DNA from: Neisseriaceae bacterium
GTDB lineage: Bacteria; Pseudomonadota; Gammaproteobacteria; Burkholderiales; UBA11063
Reading direction: 5' to 3'
DNA length: 5,961 nt
NCBI GenBank assembly: GCA_947499925.1
Contig: CANMQR010000048.1
Location: 1 to 5,961, forward strand
The notes below the pieces were generated by a model. That model searched no databases. It saw only the letters and a list, made by a program, of their open reading frames with translations, and was not told where the DNA came from. Position 1 is the first letter of the stretch; each line of letters opens with the position of its first letter. This document shows, piece after piece, positions 1-5,961 of this stretch. A program made the translations under genes and the position numbers.

Positions 1-626
1 GAATGTAGTGCATAAAAGCCTTGGTTGAAATATACTAATGGCGCGTTAAATATTGCCGATACTATAAGCATTCCAAGGGCATAATTTAGAGAATTACCAG
101 TTTTTGGTCTAAATTTCGAAACATATACAGCACTAAAAGCATACCCTACTGGAATTAATAATACAATAAATAACCAAGCACCACCTAGTTGTAACTTGAA
201 GATTTGTTGCCCATCAGCAATAATTAAAATTACACCAATAAGTCCAATTAAAATAGAACTACAGCGAATTAAACTAAACTTCTCCTCTTTGAATAATAAA
301 GCCAACATATATAGAAATAACGGTGAAATATTAGATAAAATCGTAAGTAATCCAGATGGTACATGACTCGCCGCAATATATATTAGTAGATTGGGAATAA
401 CTATCCCAGTTACCCCACTAAGAATAATATATTTAAAAGTTAGTTTATTAAAAATAATCTTTTGCTTCATAATAAAATGAATTACTAATAGTACAACCAT
501 AGGGCCAAATGATTGCCAAAAAGAATAACCATACGGATTAACACCATGAGTCATACAATACCCAGCAATAGCATAACCACTAGCCCAGTCAATACCCAAA
601 ATTATCAATAAAATAATTTGAATCAT
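1..626 (-). CDS. EamA/DMT-family permease, partial (3' end beyond the left edge)
   Basis: I translated this frame by hand and found 208 open codons running off the window. The protein is very hydrophobic. It starts MIQIILLIILGIDWASGYAI and shows about seven membrane segments separated by short loops (roughly residues 1-20, 34-52, 66-86, 90-108, 115-132, 142-162, 178-196). A Trp in the first helix, a short loop ending in Pro, and helices rich in Gly, Pro and Ser suit the drug/metabolite transporter superfamily, in which two EamA repeats of five helices make about 300 residues. The first repeat is complete and the second has begun. The ATG at 626-624 is fixed by an in-frame TGA directly before it (629-627); the ribosome site is weak. 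It begins 30 bases after the synthase-cupin stop, so it is probably the next gene of the same operon. A role as exporter of the pathway product or importer of a precursor is inferred from position; substrate unknown. Confidence 0.82.
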   Translation of the reverse strand, partial: MIQIILLIILGIDWASGYAIAGYCMTHGVNPYGYSFWQSFGPMVVLLVIHFIMKQKIIFNKLTFKYIILSGVTGIVIPNLLIYIAASHVPSGLLTILSNISPLFLYMLALLFKEEKFSLIRCSSILIGLIGVILIIADGQQIFKLQLGGAWLFIVLLIPVGYAFSAVYVSKFRPKTGNSLNYALGMLIVSAIFNAPLVYFNQGFYALH

Positions 627-656
627 TCAAGTTAAACTTTCTAAAAAATACTCACA

Positions 657-2060
657 TCACTGATTAATAATACTATCATTATAATTGGGTGAAAGCACAA
701 AATTTAAAAACATACCTATCCCAGATATATATGCATAACTATGATAAACTCCCATAGGAATATAGACTGATGCTGGGCTATCAACTATTTGAGTTATTGA
801 GTCTTCTCCATAACCAAATGTAACGCTTACCTTTAGTCCTGTTCCATCAGTATTATTCCCCATAAATACAAAGGTACTATCACAATTATGAGCATGTGAA
901 TCAACATGTGGCTGATATGAGTTAATATAATCTTTATCAAATATCCGCTCTATTATATATATATGACTTCTAATATCAACTCTATTATCCATATGCACCC
1001 ATCTAGTACCGACACCATCACGATGATGAAGTAACTCAGAAGCACTCTTAACAAAAGGAATCTTAACTTCAAGATTATTATTAACTCTATTAATATTTTT
1101 TCTATCTAAAGTATTTACCATAATATTTCGAGATCTTCCAAAATCTATTGGATTAATAGCTTCATAGGCTTCATGATTTTTTTCTACAGCATTAATATGA
1201 TATTTTGAAACATGTGTAAATACATTCCTACCTAATAATGGATGATGCGGCTCAATATCAAAAGCACCTATTCGAGAAATTGCTCCTGAAAGCTCATCTG
1301 ATAATCTAAAATCAAAGTTTTTAATACCATAAAACATATCTAATGATTTAGCTAATGGTACTAAGTCACATATTCCACTTCTCTCACCGATACCAAGTAC
1401 AGAAGCATCTACAACTGTAGCACCAGCATCTATTGCTGAAATTGCATTAGCATGAGCTAGACCAAGATCATTGTGTAAATGAACTTCAATTTCACAAAGA
1501 AATTTTTCTTTTGCAAATTTAACAGCTTCATAACATTTCCTAGGATGCCAAATACCAACAGTATCAGCTAGACTAATACGATTGGCACCAGCAGTAACAG
1601 CAGCAGTTCCTAAATCATAAATATGCTCAAATGAAGTTCTTGAGGCATCTTCTATACTAAATCTAACCTTAAAACCAAGCTTTTTTGCTAATTTAATAGA
1701 CTTAATAACTTCATCTTTAACCCAACTTCGCGACTTATTGCTAAATTTAGTTGCCAAAGATACATCATTAAATGATGCCCAGATTCCAATCCATTTTGCA
1801 TTTGTTTCACGAGCAGTCATTACATCATCTGTATTTGCACGTGAATGTACTAATATATCAACACCTGTAACAGCTAATGCGATTTTAATACAGTTTTGTT
1901 TTTCTATTTCAGAAATTCCTGGATTACCAATTTCTATTATTCCAACTCCAAAATCTCTCAGTTTATTAGCTAAAAATATTTTTTCTTCAATAGAAAAACA
2001 TACTCCACGAGATTGCTCCCCCTCACGAAGTGTAGTATCAAGTACTTGAACTTTATTCAT
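657..2060 (-). CDS. Homocitrate/isopropylmalate synthase-like enzyme with C-terminal cupin domain
   Basis: 467 residues. Residues 1 to about 270 form an HMGL-like TIM barrel, with DTTLREGEQ (8-16) at the N-terminus, metal ligand D8, R12/E13 at the active site, HLHND (194-198) supplying H194 and H196, and GIGERSG (223-229). Residues about 255-318, including HVSKYH (283-288), EAYE (297-300) and FGRSR (307-311), resemble the second subdomain of Lys20-type homocitrate synthases. The regulatory domain of LeuA is absent. In its place, residues about 340-460 look like a cupin: HAH at 389-391 with D394, then PMGVYH (435-440), matching the PxGxxH second cupin motif. The family joins an acyl-CoA, usually acetyl-CoA, to a 2-oxo acid; the substrate here is unknown. 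The cupin could sense a ligand or do a later step (inference). The ATG at 2060 has only a weak AGG ribosome site. The unshifted hydrolase frame would overlap it by 8 bases, which suggests translational coupling. It is not confidently leuA, nifV or lys20. Confidence 0.88.
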   Translation of the reverse strand: MNKVQVLDTTLREGEQSRGVCFSIEEKIFLANKLRDFGVGIIEIGNPGISEIEKQNCIKIALAVTGVDILVHSRANTDDVMTARETNAKWIGIWASFNDVSLATKFSNKSRSWVKDEVIKSIKLAKKLGFKVRFSIEDASRTSFEHIYDLGTAAVTAGANRISLADTVGIWHPRKCYEAVKFAKEKFLCEIEVHLHNDLGLAHANAISAIDAGATVVDASVLGIGERSGICDLVPLAKSLDMFYGIKNFDFRLSDELSGAISRIGAFDIEPHHPLLGRNVFTHVSKYHINAVEKNHEAYEAINPIDFGRSRNIMVNTLDRKNINRVNNNLEVKIPFVKSASELLHHRDGVGTRWVHMDNRVDIRSHIYIIERIFDKDYINSYQPHVDSHAHNCDSTFVFMGNNTDGTGLKVSVTFGYGEDSITQIVDSPASVYIPMGVYHSYAYISGIGMFLNFVLSPNYNDSIINQ

Positions 2061-2163
2061 GATTACCTATAAACCTTGTTACATCATCAATAAATTGATC
2101 TCTAGTTTTTTCATAAATTAGCCAATGCGTAGCTTCTTTTAGCTCAATTTGTTGTTTACTTTT
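2053..2163 (-). pseudogene. Out-of-frame C-terminal end of the alpha/beta hydrolase
   Basis: In the minus-strand frame after the A4 run at 2163-2160, the codons read SKQQIELKEATHWLIYEKTR and continue with about 17 further residues to a TAA at 2055-2053. The acidic-hydrophobic strand followed by EATHW and a final amphipathic helix is the usual end of an alpha/beta hydrolase, and the His in EATHW fits the catalytic histidine. Adding one A to the run joins this frame to the upstream part as NVKSKQQIEL and gives 338 residues with a complete Ser-Asp-His triad. The fused frame would end inside ATGAATAA, overlapping the next gene's start by 8 bases, a typical operon junction. Either the strain carries a one-base deletion, or the assembly dropped one base of a homopolymer, or the frame is rescued by slippage. 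Confidence 0.8.
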
Positions 2164-3068
2164 ACATTAGTTAATTTACTATATAGCTCATGATCAGCAA
2201 ACAAATCTTGGTCACCATAGATAACTAAGGTTGAGGTTTTAAGTTTGCTAATATCATATATAGGATGACCATTCCAGATATTATACAAATCTTTCATTGG
2301 CCCCATGGGTCTACGTAACGAATTTGGTAAAAATGGTTTTGGGTCAGAATTAACATACGCATTTGCAACATCTGAAATCGCTCTTTGTGTTACTATAGTA
2401 TAGTTCCCTCTAAGCATCATATTCCAATGAGTGTTTATAACTTTCCATGGAATATTTTGATAAGCAGGTAAATTTTCACTAAAATCATTATTCTTTCCAG
2501 AAAATGGTTTTATAAATATTGGCTCAATAGATTTCTGTAGATGAGAGGAATACATCGCTCCATACAAAATAAGATTATTTACATTTTCTGGATATAAAAT
2601 AGAATACATAGCTCCAACAACAGCCCCCCAAGACCAACCAAGTATTGATACTGAATGTGAATCAGTTACTTTTGTAATATAATTTACTCCTTGATGAAGC
2701 TCTTTAACTGCTTCTTTAGTATCAAGCGGATATATTCCTATGGGGGCCGGGTTACTCTCCATAATCAAAGGATAAGATGATTTACCTTCACCAATAAAAT
2801 CAATACCCCATACATCAAATCCTCGTTTTGCAAGAGCATCCATAAGTGAATAATTAGGAACATCAAAAGCAACTAGAGATGGAATACTTAATGGATTAAT
2901 AAGTACAATAACTTTTGATGATTTAGATGCTGATAGTTTTTTTTCTTTCAAATGAATTTTTTGATTATTATAAGGAACATAATATTCTTTAGAAATAATT
3001 TTATCCGCATAAGCATTAGTTATAAATGCATTTATTAGTATTAATGTTATAGTTTTAAAGTTCAGCAT
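2139..3068 (-). CDS. Secreted alpha/beta hydrolase, C-terminally truncated by a frameshift
   Basis: 309 residues from the ATG at 3068. I prefer this start to the ATG at 3083: it has GGAAG eight bases upstream and gives a clean signal peptide (MLNFKTITLILINAFITNAYA, likely cut after AYA at 21), whereas the longer form adds five residues and has no ribosome site. Alpha/beta hydrolase marks are the nucleophile elbow GWSWG (144-148, Ser146), the strand with WGIDFIGEGKS (87-97), and the acid strand IYGDQD (283-288, probably Asp288). The third triad residue, His, is missing in frame. Reading from the A-run at 2163-2160 in the other frame restores EATHW and a normal C-terminus ending at 2053, so the annotated protein is probably an inactivated or misread version of a 338-residue enzyme. 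The product should be periplasmic or secreted. It overlaps the upstream ThiF-like gene by 14 bases. The substrate is unknown; ester, amide or lactone cleavage is the family norm. Confidence 0.8.
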   Translation of the reverse strand: MLNFKTITLILINAFITNAYADKIISKEYYVPYNNQKIHLKEKKLSASKSSKVIVLINPLSIPSLVAFDVPNYSLMDALAKRGFDVWGIDFIGEGKSSYPLIMESNPAPIGIYPLDTKEAVKELHQGVNYITKVTDSHSVSILGWSWGAVVGAMYSILYPENVNNLILYGAMYSSHLQKSIEPIFIKPFSGKNNDFSENLPAYQNIPWKVINTHWNMMLRGNYTIVTQRAISDVANAYVNSDPKPFLPNSLRRPMGPMKDLYNIWNGHPIYDISKLKTSTLVIYGDQDLFADHELYSKLTNVKVNNKLS

Positions 3069-3900
3069 TATCCCAGCTTCCATTATCAGGAGTTAAAACT
3101 TGTACCATATTACTATTTGCCATATCTATTTTAACCAAATTTGGAGCATATGTAGGTTGTAGATTAGCTCGATTAAGAATAACCTTAAAAGCCTCAAAAC
3201 TTGCACAAATCCCTACAATATTTGCAATAGGACATATAACAGCCCAAGGAGCTTGATTATTTAAGTATGCATCAGCCCATGACTTTAGAGCACCGTGTTT
3301 AACAGAAGCAAGAGCTCTACCATCTTTAATTACAGAAATTTCTTTTTTTACTTCATCTGTTAGTTCACGACCAAATGATGGATGTCTTAACACTAGTTCA
3401 TATGCTGGAGTATTTTCAGAAAAAGTTATTACACCACCTCTAAATGGTGGTGTTACTGCTATCCACACTGAAGGTACTTTTAGCTTTTGTGCGGTACGAT
3501 GAATAATAACTCTAGCAACTAAATTGTCAGTTGCATCAATTACCACATCTGATCCAGCAATTATTTCATCTGCATTAAATTCATCTAACTTTTCTTGACG
3601 TACAGTGACATTTATATTTGGATTTATATCAACAATAGTCTCTTTGGCGCATATTGCCTTAGATTTACCAATTCTTGAAATTGAAGAAAGCATTTGACGA
3701 TTAATATTACTATAATCAAATGTGTCCATATCAACAACTTGGATATTACCAAAACCCATACGAGCCAAACTTATTAGCGTAATACCTCCAACACCACCCG
3801 CACCAACTACAGTTACTTTAGCATTTTTTAATTTATCTTGTTCTTCGTGGGTAACTACTCCATAATTTCTAGCATAAATTTCCTGTTCAATATTTTGCAT
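3055..3900 (-). CDS. ThiF/MoeB/HesA-family adenylating enzyme (E1-like), copy 1
   Basis: 281 residues from the ATG at 3900, chosen because AAAGGA lies six bases upstream and the protein then begins near the usual YARNYG start of the family; an ATG at 3948 would run back into the upstream gene. E1-type adenylation features run in order: R11 (equivalent to the MoeB arginine that reaches across the dimer), glycine loop GAGGVGG (33-39), D57/D59, SNINRQ (64-69), K79/K81, and the catalytic Asp of DATDN (D125). These residues bind ATP-Mg and attach AMP to a carboxylate. There is no CxxC pair, so the structural zinc of MoeB and ThiF is absent, and no obvious sulfur-transfer cysteine loop. The tail IDMANSNMVQVLTPDNGSW is shared in pattern with the neighbouring paralogue. 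It lies 17 bases after that paralogue. The carboxylate substrate is unknown; an amino acid, a peptide C-terminus or a small acid are all possible. Confidence 0.87.
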   Translation of the reverse strand: MQNIEQEIYARNYGVVTHEEQDKLKNAKVTVVGAGGVGGITLISLARMGFGNIQVVDMDTFDYSNINRQMLSSISRIGKSKAICAKETIVDINPNINVTVRQEKLDEFNADEIIAGSDVVIDATDNLVARVIIHRTAQKLKVPSVWIAVTPPFRGGVITFSENTPAYELVLRHPSFGRELTDEVKKEISVIKDGRALASVKHGALKSWADAYLNNQAPWAVICPIANIVGICASFEAFKVILNRANLQPTYAPNLVKIDMANSNMVQVLTPDNGSWDNAEL

Positions 3901-3917
3901 AATAATTCCTTTTAATA

Positions 3918-4775
3918 TTATATTTGATAAGCTTCCCAGTGTCCACACGGAGGATTAATAACGCTAACTGGATTCGTTAGATTATCCATATCAATGTATA
4001 CACCTTTAGGTGCTTTTGCTAAAGGCTCTTGTTTAATTAAAATTTGAATTGCTTCATGACAACTAAATGAAGCAATTAGTGAAGCACGTATTGGAGTAAT
4101 AATCCATCCAGCACGTCCACTACAAAAATCATCAGCCCATGATTGTGGTGCACCTTTGGATACTGAATATTGAGCGCGCTTTTTCTTAATATCATGTACA
4201 AACTGTGTTACTAACGGATCTGATATAGACTTGCCTTTTGTTGGAATATTTAGTGCATCTTCATACGAAATACCATCTGGAAAAAATGAAGATACAAAAC
4301 CACGATGCGGTGGACTTCCTGACATAGAAATACTTGGTATACCTAATCCTCTTGCAGCACGATGAACCACTATTCGTGAGGGCATATCATCAAGCGCTTC
4401 AAGAACTAAATCATGCCCAGTAATAAGCTCATCTACATTTTCTTCAGTTACCCTGATACTTTTAAAGTTGGTGCTAAGATATGGATTAATATCTTTCAAG
4501 TGTTTTTCAGTTGCAACACTCTTATATTCATTCATAGTTGAACTCATTGCCATCATTTGACGGTTTGTATTAGATAATTCAAAAATATCTGGATCAACGC
4601 CAGTAATATGCCCAATACCACTTCGTGTCAAAAGGATTGATTCCATACCACCTACACCGCCTAGGCCAAATATGATAATCTTACTATTATAGAGCCTATC
4701 TTGCTCTTTTGGTGTATAAACACCTATATTTTTCTTGGTAATTTCATTATAGAATTCGGAAGCTGATAGTGTCAT
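3918..4775 (-). CDS. ThiF/MoeB/HesA-family adenylating enzyme (E1-like), copy 2
   Basis: 285 residues from an ATG preceded by an excellent AAGGAG site four bases away. The fold signature matches its neighbour: YTPKEQDRL (20-28), glycine loop GLGGVGG (37-43), D61/D63, SNTNRQ (68-73), K85, DINP (95-98) and the acidic pair ALDDM (127-131), followed by GSPPHRG and a QSWADDF segment that parallels KSWADAY of copy 1. The C-terminal IDMDNLTNPVSVINPPCGHW mirrors the other copy's tail. The position of the MoeB trans-acting arginine seems to be occupied by lysine (KKNIG, 14-18), and there is no CxxC zinc pair. The two proteins are clearly paralogous but well diverged, so the pair could be a heterodimer or two enzymes acting on different carboxylates (inference). 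The Asp and NRQ residues needed for ATP chemistry remain, so I do not call it a dead subunit. Confidence 0.86.
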   Translation of the reverse strand: MTLSASEFYNEITKKNIGVYTPKEQDRLYNSKIIIFGLGGVGGMESILLTRSGIGHITGVDPDIFELSNTNRQMMAMSSTMNEYKSVATEKHLKDINPYLSTNFKSIRVTEENVDELITGHDLVLEALDDMPSRIVVHRAARGLGIPSISMSGSPPHRGFVSSFFPDGISYEDALNIPTKGKSISDPLVTQFVHDIKKKRAQYSVSKGAPQSWADDFCSGRAGWIITPIRASLIASFSCHEAIQILIKQEPLAKAPKGVYIDMDNLTNPVSVINPPCGHWEAYQI

Positions 4776-4846
4776 GATACTCCTTGTATAGACAGTTCAA
4801 ATTTTAACCCATAGCTTATATCATTAATATTAATAATTTGCTTAAA
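4776..4846 (-). promoter_or_regulatory. 71-bp spacer with possible secondary promoter and palindrome
   Basis: This is the longest gap inside the enzyme group. It holds ATTAATATTAAT, a perfect 12-bp palindrome at 4823-4834, and a TAAAAT box (4806-4801) that could serve as a -10 about 25 bases before the ThiF-like start, though no good -35 stands at the right distance. The very strong AAGGAG ribosome site is at its end. Only two- or three-codon open frames start here, so it does not encode a MccA-like precursor peptide. Confidence 0.3.
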
Positions 4847-5377
4847 TCATAGACTTTCTAAGATTTTTTTATACTCTTGCACCTTTAGCCGAAGATCACC
4901 ATCACTCATTTCAGTACTATCTTTTGTTTCATTGGTTAATATAAATGGTGCTAAATATTGCATGCTACAATATTTTGCAGTATTTTGAAACGGCTTCAGT
5001 AAGTCTGGAAAATCAAAACCAATATCATTTTGATAACGTACACGACTAGCATTAGATGTGGTTACACACATAAATCCTTTAGCTTTTAGTTTATCACTAC
5101 CATTACCATATGCAAAACCATAACTAAACACCTCATCAATCCAAGCTTTCATTAGCGATGGGCTACTATACCAGTGAAATGGAAACTGCATAACTATAAT
5201 ATCATTTTTAGTTATTAACTCTTGTTCCTTAAGGATATCAATCTTACCATCAGGATAATTTTTATATAAATTTGACACTGTAACATTTTTAAGATCACTA
5301 ATTTCATCAATAAGTGCTTTATTTAGACGTGAAGTTTGGTAATTAGGGTGAGCGTAGATGACAAGTACATTTTTCAT
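4847..5377 (-). CDS. NAD(P)H-dependent flavin oxidoreductase, flavodoxin-2/KefF-NQO family
   Basis: 176 residues, the usual size for this family. It opens with a Rossmann-like strand and FMN/FAD phosphate loop (MKNVLVIYAHPNYQTSRLNK, with H10, P11, S16, R17), then QFPFHWYSSPSLMKAWIDEVF (64-84) and GFAYG (87-91), the central signature of the KefF/KefG/NQO1/MdaB group. The usual TTGG loop reads TTSNAS (106-111), a variation that may affect flavin or substrate contact. These cytoplasmic enzymes take two electrons from NAD(P)H and pass them through bound flavin to quinones, nitro groups or other electrophiles. No KefB/KefC potassium channel gene is next to it, so an ancillary channel role is unlikely. 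Its place directly before two adenylating enzymes suggests a redox step in the same pathway (inference). The ribosome site AAAGGA lies eight bases before the ATG. It is the first gene after the likely promoter. Confidence 0.87.
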   Translation of the reverse strand: MKNVLVIYAHPNYQTSRLNKALIDEISDLKNVTVSNLYKNYPDGKIDILKEQELITKNDIIVMQFPFHWYSSPSLMKAWIDEVFSYGFAYGNGSDKLKAKGFMCVTTSNASRVRYQNDIGFDFPDLLKPFQNTAKYCSMQYLAPFILTNETKDSTEMSDGDLRLKVQEYKKILESL

Positions 5378-5383
5378 TAATAA

Positions 5384-5389
5384 AATCCT
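5384..5389 (-). promoter_or_regulatory. Ribosome binding site of the oxidoreductase gene
   Basis: The minus strand reads AAAGGA just upstream of the ATG at 5377, with eight bases between. It supports that ATG as the true start. Confidence 0.6.
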
Positions 5390-5400
5390 TTAAATAGTTA

Positions 5401-5434
5401 TATTTTAATATAGTGCTTGTATTAGCTAATTCAA
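5401..5434 (-). promoter_or_regulatory. Candidate sigma-70 promoter for the enzyme genes
   Basis: In the gap between the transporter stop and the oxidoreductase start, the minus strand reads TTGAAT (5434-5429), 16 bases, then TATATT (5412-5407). Both hexamers are near consensus with acceptable spacing, placing a start near 5400 and a leader of about 25 bases carrying the AAAGGA site. AT-rich DNA gives chance matches easily, and read-through from the transporter gene is an alternative. Confidence 0.45.
5421..5430. promoter_or_regulatory. Perfect 10-bp palindrome, possible operator
   Basis: ATTAGCTAAT is a perfect inverted repeat lying between the proposed -35 and -10 elements, where a bound repressor would block polymerase. 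No regulator gene lies in the window, and short palindromes arise by chance in AT-rich sequence. Confidence 0.25.
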
Positions 5435-5448
5435 GTGCAAATAACAAT

Positions 5449-5961
5449 TTATAACTTATCGTGGTAGAGTCTATAAATAATAAAACTAAATAACATTGGT
5501 ATAGCAGTAAAAATAATTAAATTTATCATAGGAGAATAAGGCAGTTTTGTAACCGTATATATTACTAAACTAATTATAATATACATAATACACATATTAA
5601 ACCCTAGAGCTTGTGCGCTATGATTTTTAAAATGATTCATAATTCTAATTTGAGTAGGGGGAATTAAAATAGCATTACCAGTTCTAATTAAGAAGAGACT
5701 TGAACTTACCATTATAATTAAAAAGTTTCCGTTTAAAATTAAATCTGATAATACAATAATAACAACTCCAAAACTTGCAGAATATACACCTAAACCAATT
5801 ATTAATGAAACACTTTTCCCCTTATTATTAAGAATACGCATTATCCAATTACCTAAGAAATAAGCAAAAGATACTAGAAAAAATATATATGAGTAATGTA
5901 TTGGAGTGACACGCCAAGAATTAATATATAAATAGCTCGATATACCAATAAAAGCATAAAA
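5449..5961 (-). CDS. MFS transporter, Bcr/CflA-like, C-terminal half (5' end beyond the right edge)
   Basis: The frame is open from the window edge to a TAA at 5451-5449, 170 residues. It enters the window mid-protein, so the internal ATG at 5841 is not its start. Six membrane segments are visible, corresponding to helices 7-12: SYIFFLVSFAYFLGNWIM, then a basic loop RILNNKGKS in the place of the MFS loop-8/9 motif, then four more helices ending in a short YRLYHDKL tail. The segment WRVTPIHYSYIFF before the second helix, and a loop with PPTQIRIMNHF followed by a helix beginning ALGFN, resemble drug-resistance MFS proteins of the Bcr/CflA type. Proton-coupled efflux is the family role; the substrate is unknown. 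Location before the enzyme genes, same strand, 71 bases away, suggests product export or self-protection, though it may also belong to a separate upstream transcript. Confidence 0.83.
   Translation of the reverse strand, partial: FYAFIGISSYLYINSWRVTPIHYSYIFFLVSFAYFLGNWIMRILNNKGKSVSLIIGLGVYSASFGVVIIVLSDLILNGNFLIIMVSSSLFLIRTGNAILIPPTQIRIMNHFKNHSAQALGFNMCIMYIIISLVIYTVTKLPYSPMINLIIFTAIPMLFSFIIYRLYHDKL

Noticed and set aside
627..656. Terminator between the synthase-like gene and the DMT gene
   Set aside because: The minus strand has a T-run but no GC-rich stem before it; the 30-base gap looks like an ordinary operon spacer.
1738..2049. A 103-codon open frame on the plus strand
   Set aside because: It lies entirely opposite the conserved N-terminal barrel of the synthase-like gene, has no ribosome site I can see and no recognisable motif; it is a shadow of the real gene.
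3069..3083. Longer hydrolase start (MEAGIM...)
   Set aside because: No Shine-Dalgarno precedes it, and it puts extra acidic residues before the signal peptide; the ATG at 3068 is better supported.
3901..3948. Longer start for ThiF-like copy 1 (ATG at 3948)
   Set aside because: It would overlap the upstream gene by 31 bases and lacks a ribosome site, whereas the ATG at 3900 has AAAGGA at good spacing and fits the family N-terminus.
4776..4846. A short precursor-peptide gene for a MccB-like system
   Set aside because: The ATGs in this gap are followed almost at once by stops, and the gap at 5378-5448 has no ATG on the coding strand, so no heptapeptide-type gene is supported.
5839..5841. ATG at 5841 as the start of a 130-residue protein
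   Set aside because: The frame stays open to the window edge and encodes further MFS membrane helices in phase, so this is an internal methionine of a larger transporter.

Overview
The window is AT-rich (roughly one third G+C by eye) and coding-dense. All seven recognisable genes lie on the minus strand, so transcription runs from the right edge to the left edge. Start sites are mostly ATG with Shine-Dalgarno sequences such as AAGGAG or AAAGGA, spacers are short, and gene ends overlap by a few bases, so this is a bacterium. The base composition and protein style would fit an AT-rich gammaproteobacterium such as a Francisella or Legionella relative. That placement is only an impression, because no marker gene is present.

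In transcription order the layout is as follows. (1) The C-terminal half of a Bcr/CflA-like MFS efflux transporter (5961-5449, cut by the right edge). (2) A 71-bp gap with a plausible promoter and a 10-bp palindrome. (3) A small flavodoxin-fold NAD(P)H oxidoreductase (5377-4847). (4, 5) Two paralogous ThiF/MoeB-type adenylating enzymes in tandem (4775-3918 and 3900-3055). (6) A signal-peptide-bearing alpha/beta hydrolase (3068-2139) whose C-terminus has been shifted out of frame. (7) A homocitrate/isopropylmalate synthase-like enzyme with a C-terminal cupin domain (2060-657). (8) The N-terminal part of an EamA/DMT-family transporter (626-1, cut by the left edge). No intergenic stretch exceeds about 80 bases, and there are no RNA genes, CRISPR arrays, insertion sequences or clear terminators.

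The genes look like one compact small-molecule biosynthesis and export operon. The synthase-like enzyme would condense an acyl-CoA with a 2-oxo acid. The two E1-like enzymes would activate a carboxylate by adenylation. The flavoenzyme would do a redox step. The hydrolase would act outside the cytoplasm. The two unrelated transporters would move product or precursor. Chemistry and product are inference. I recognise the families but not the assembled pathway, and no NRPS, PKS, sulfur-carrier or precursor-peptide gene is visible. The most concrete anomaly is a one-base frameshift in an A-run (2160-2163) of the hydrolase. It removes the catalytic histidine; restoring one base gives a 338-residue protein that overlaps the next gene by 8 bases.
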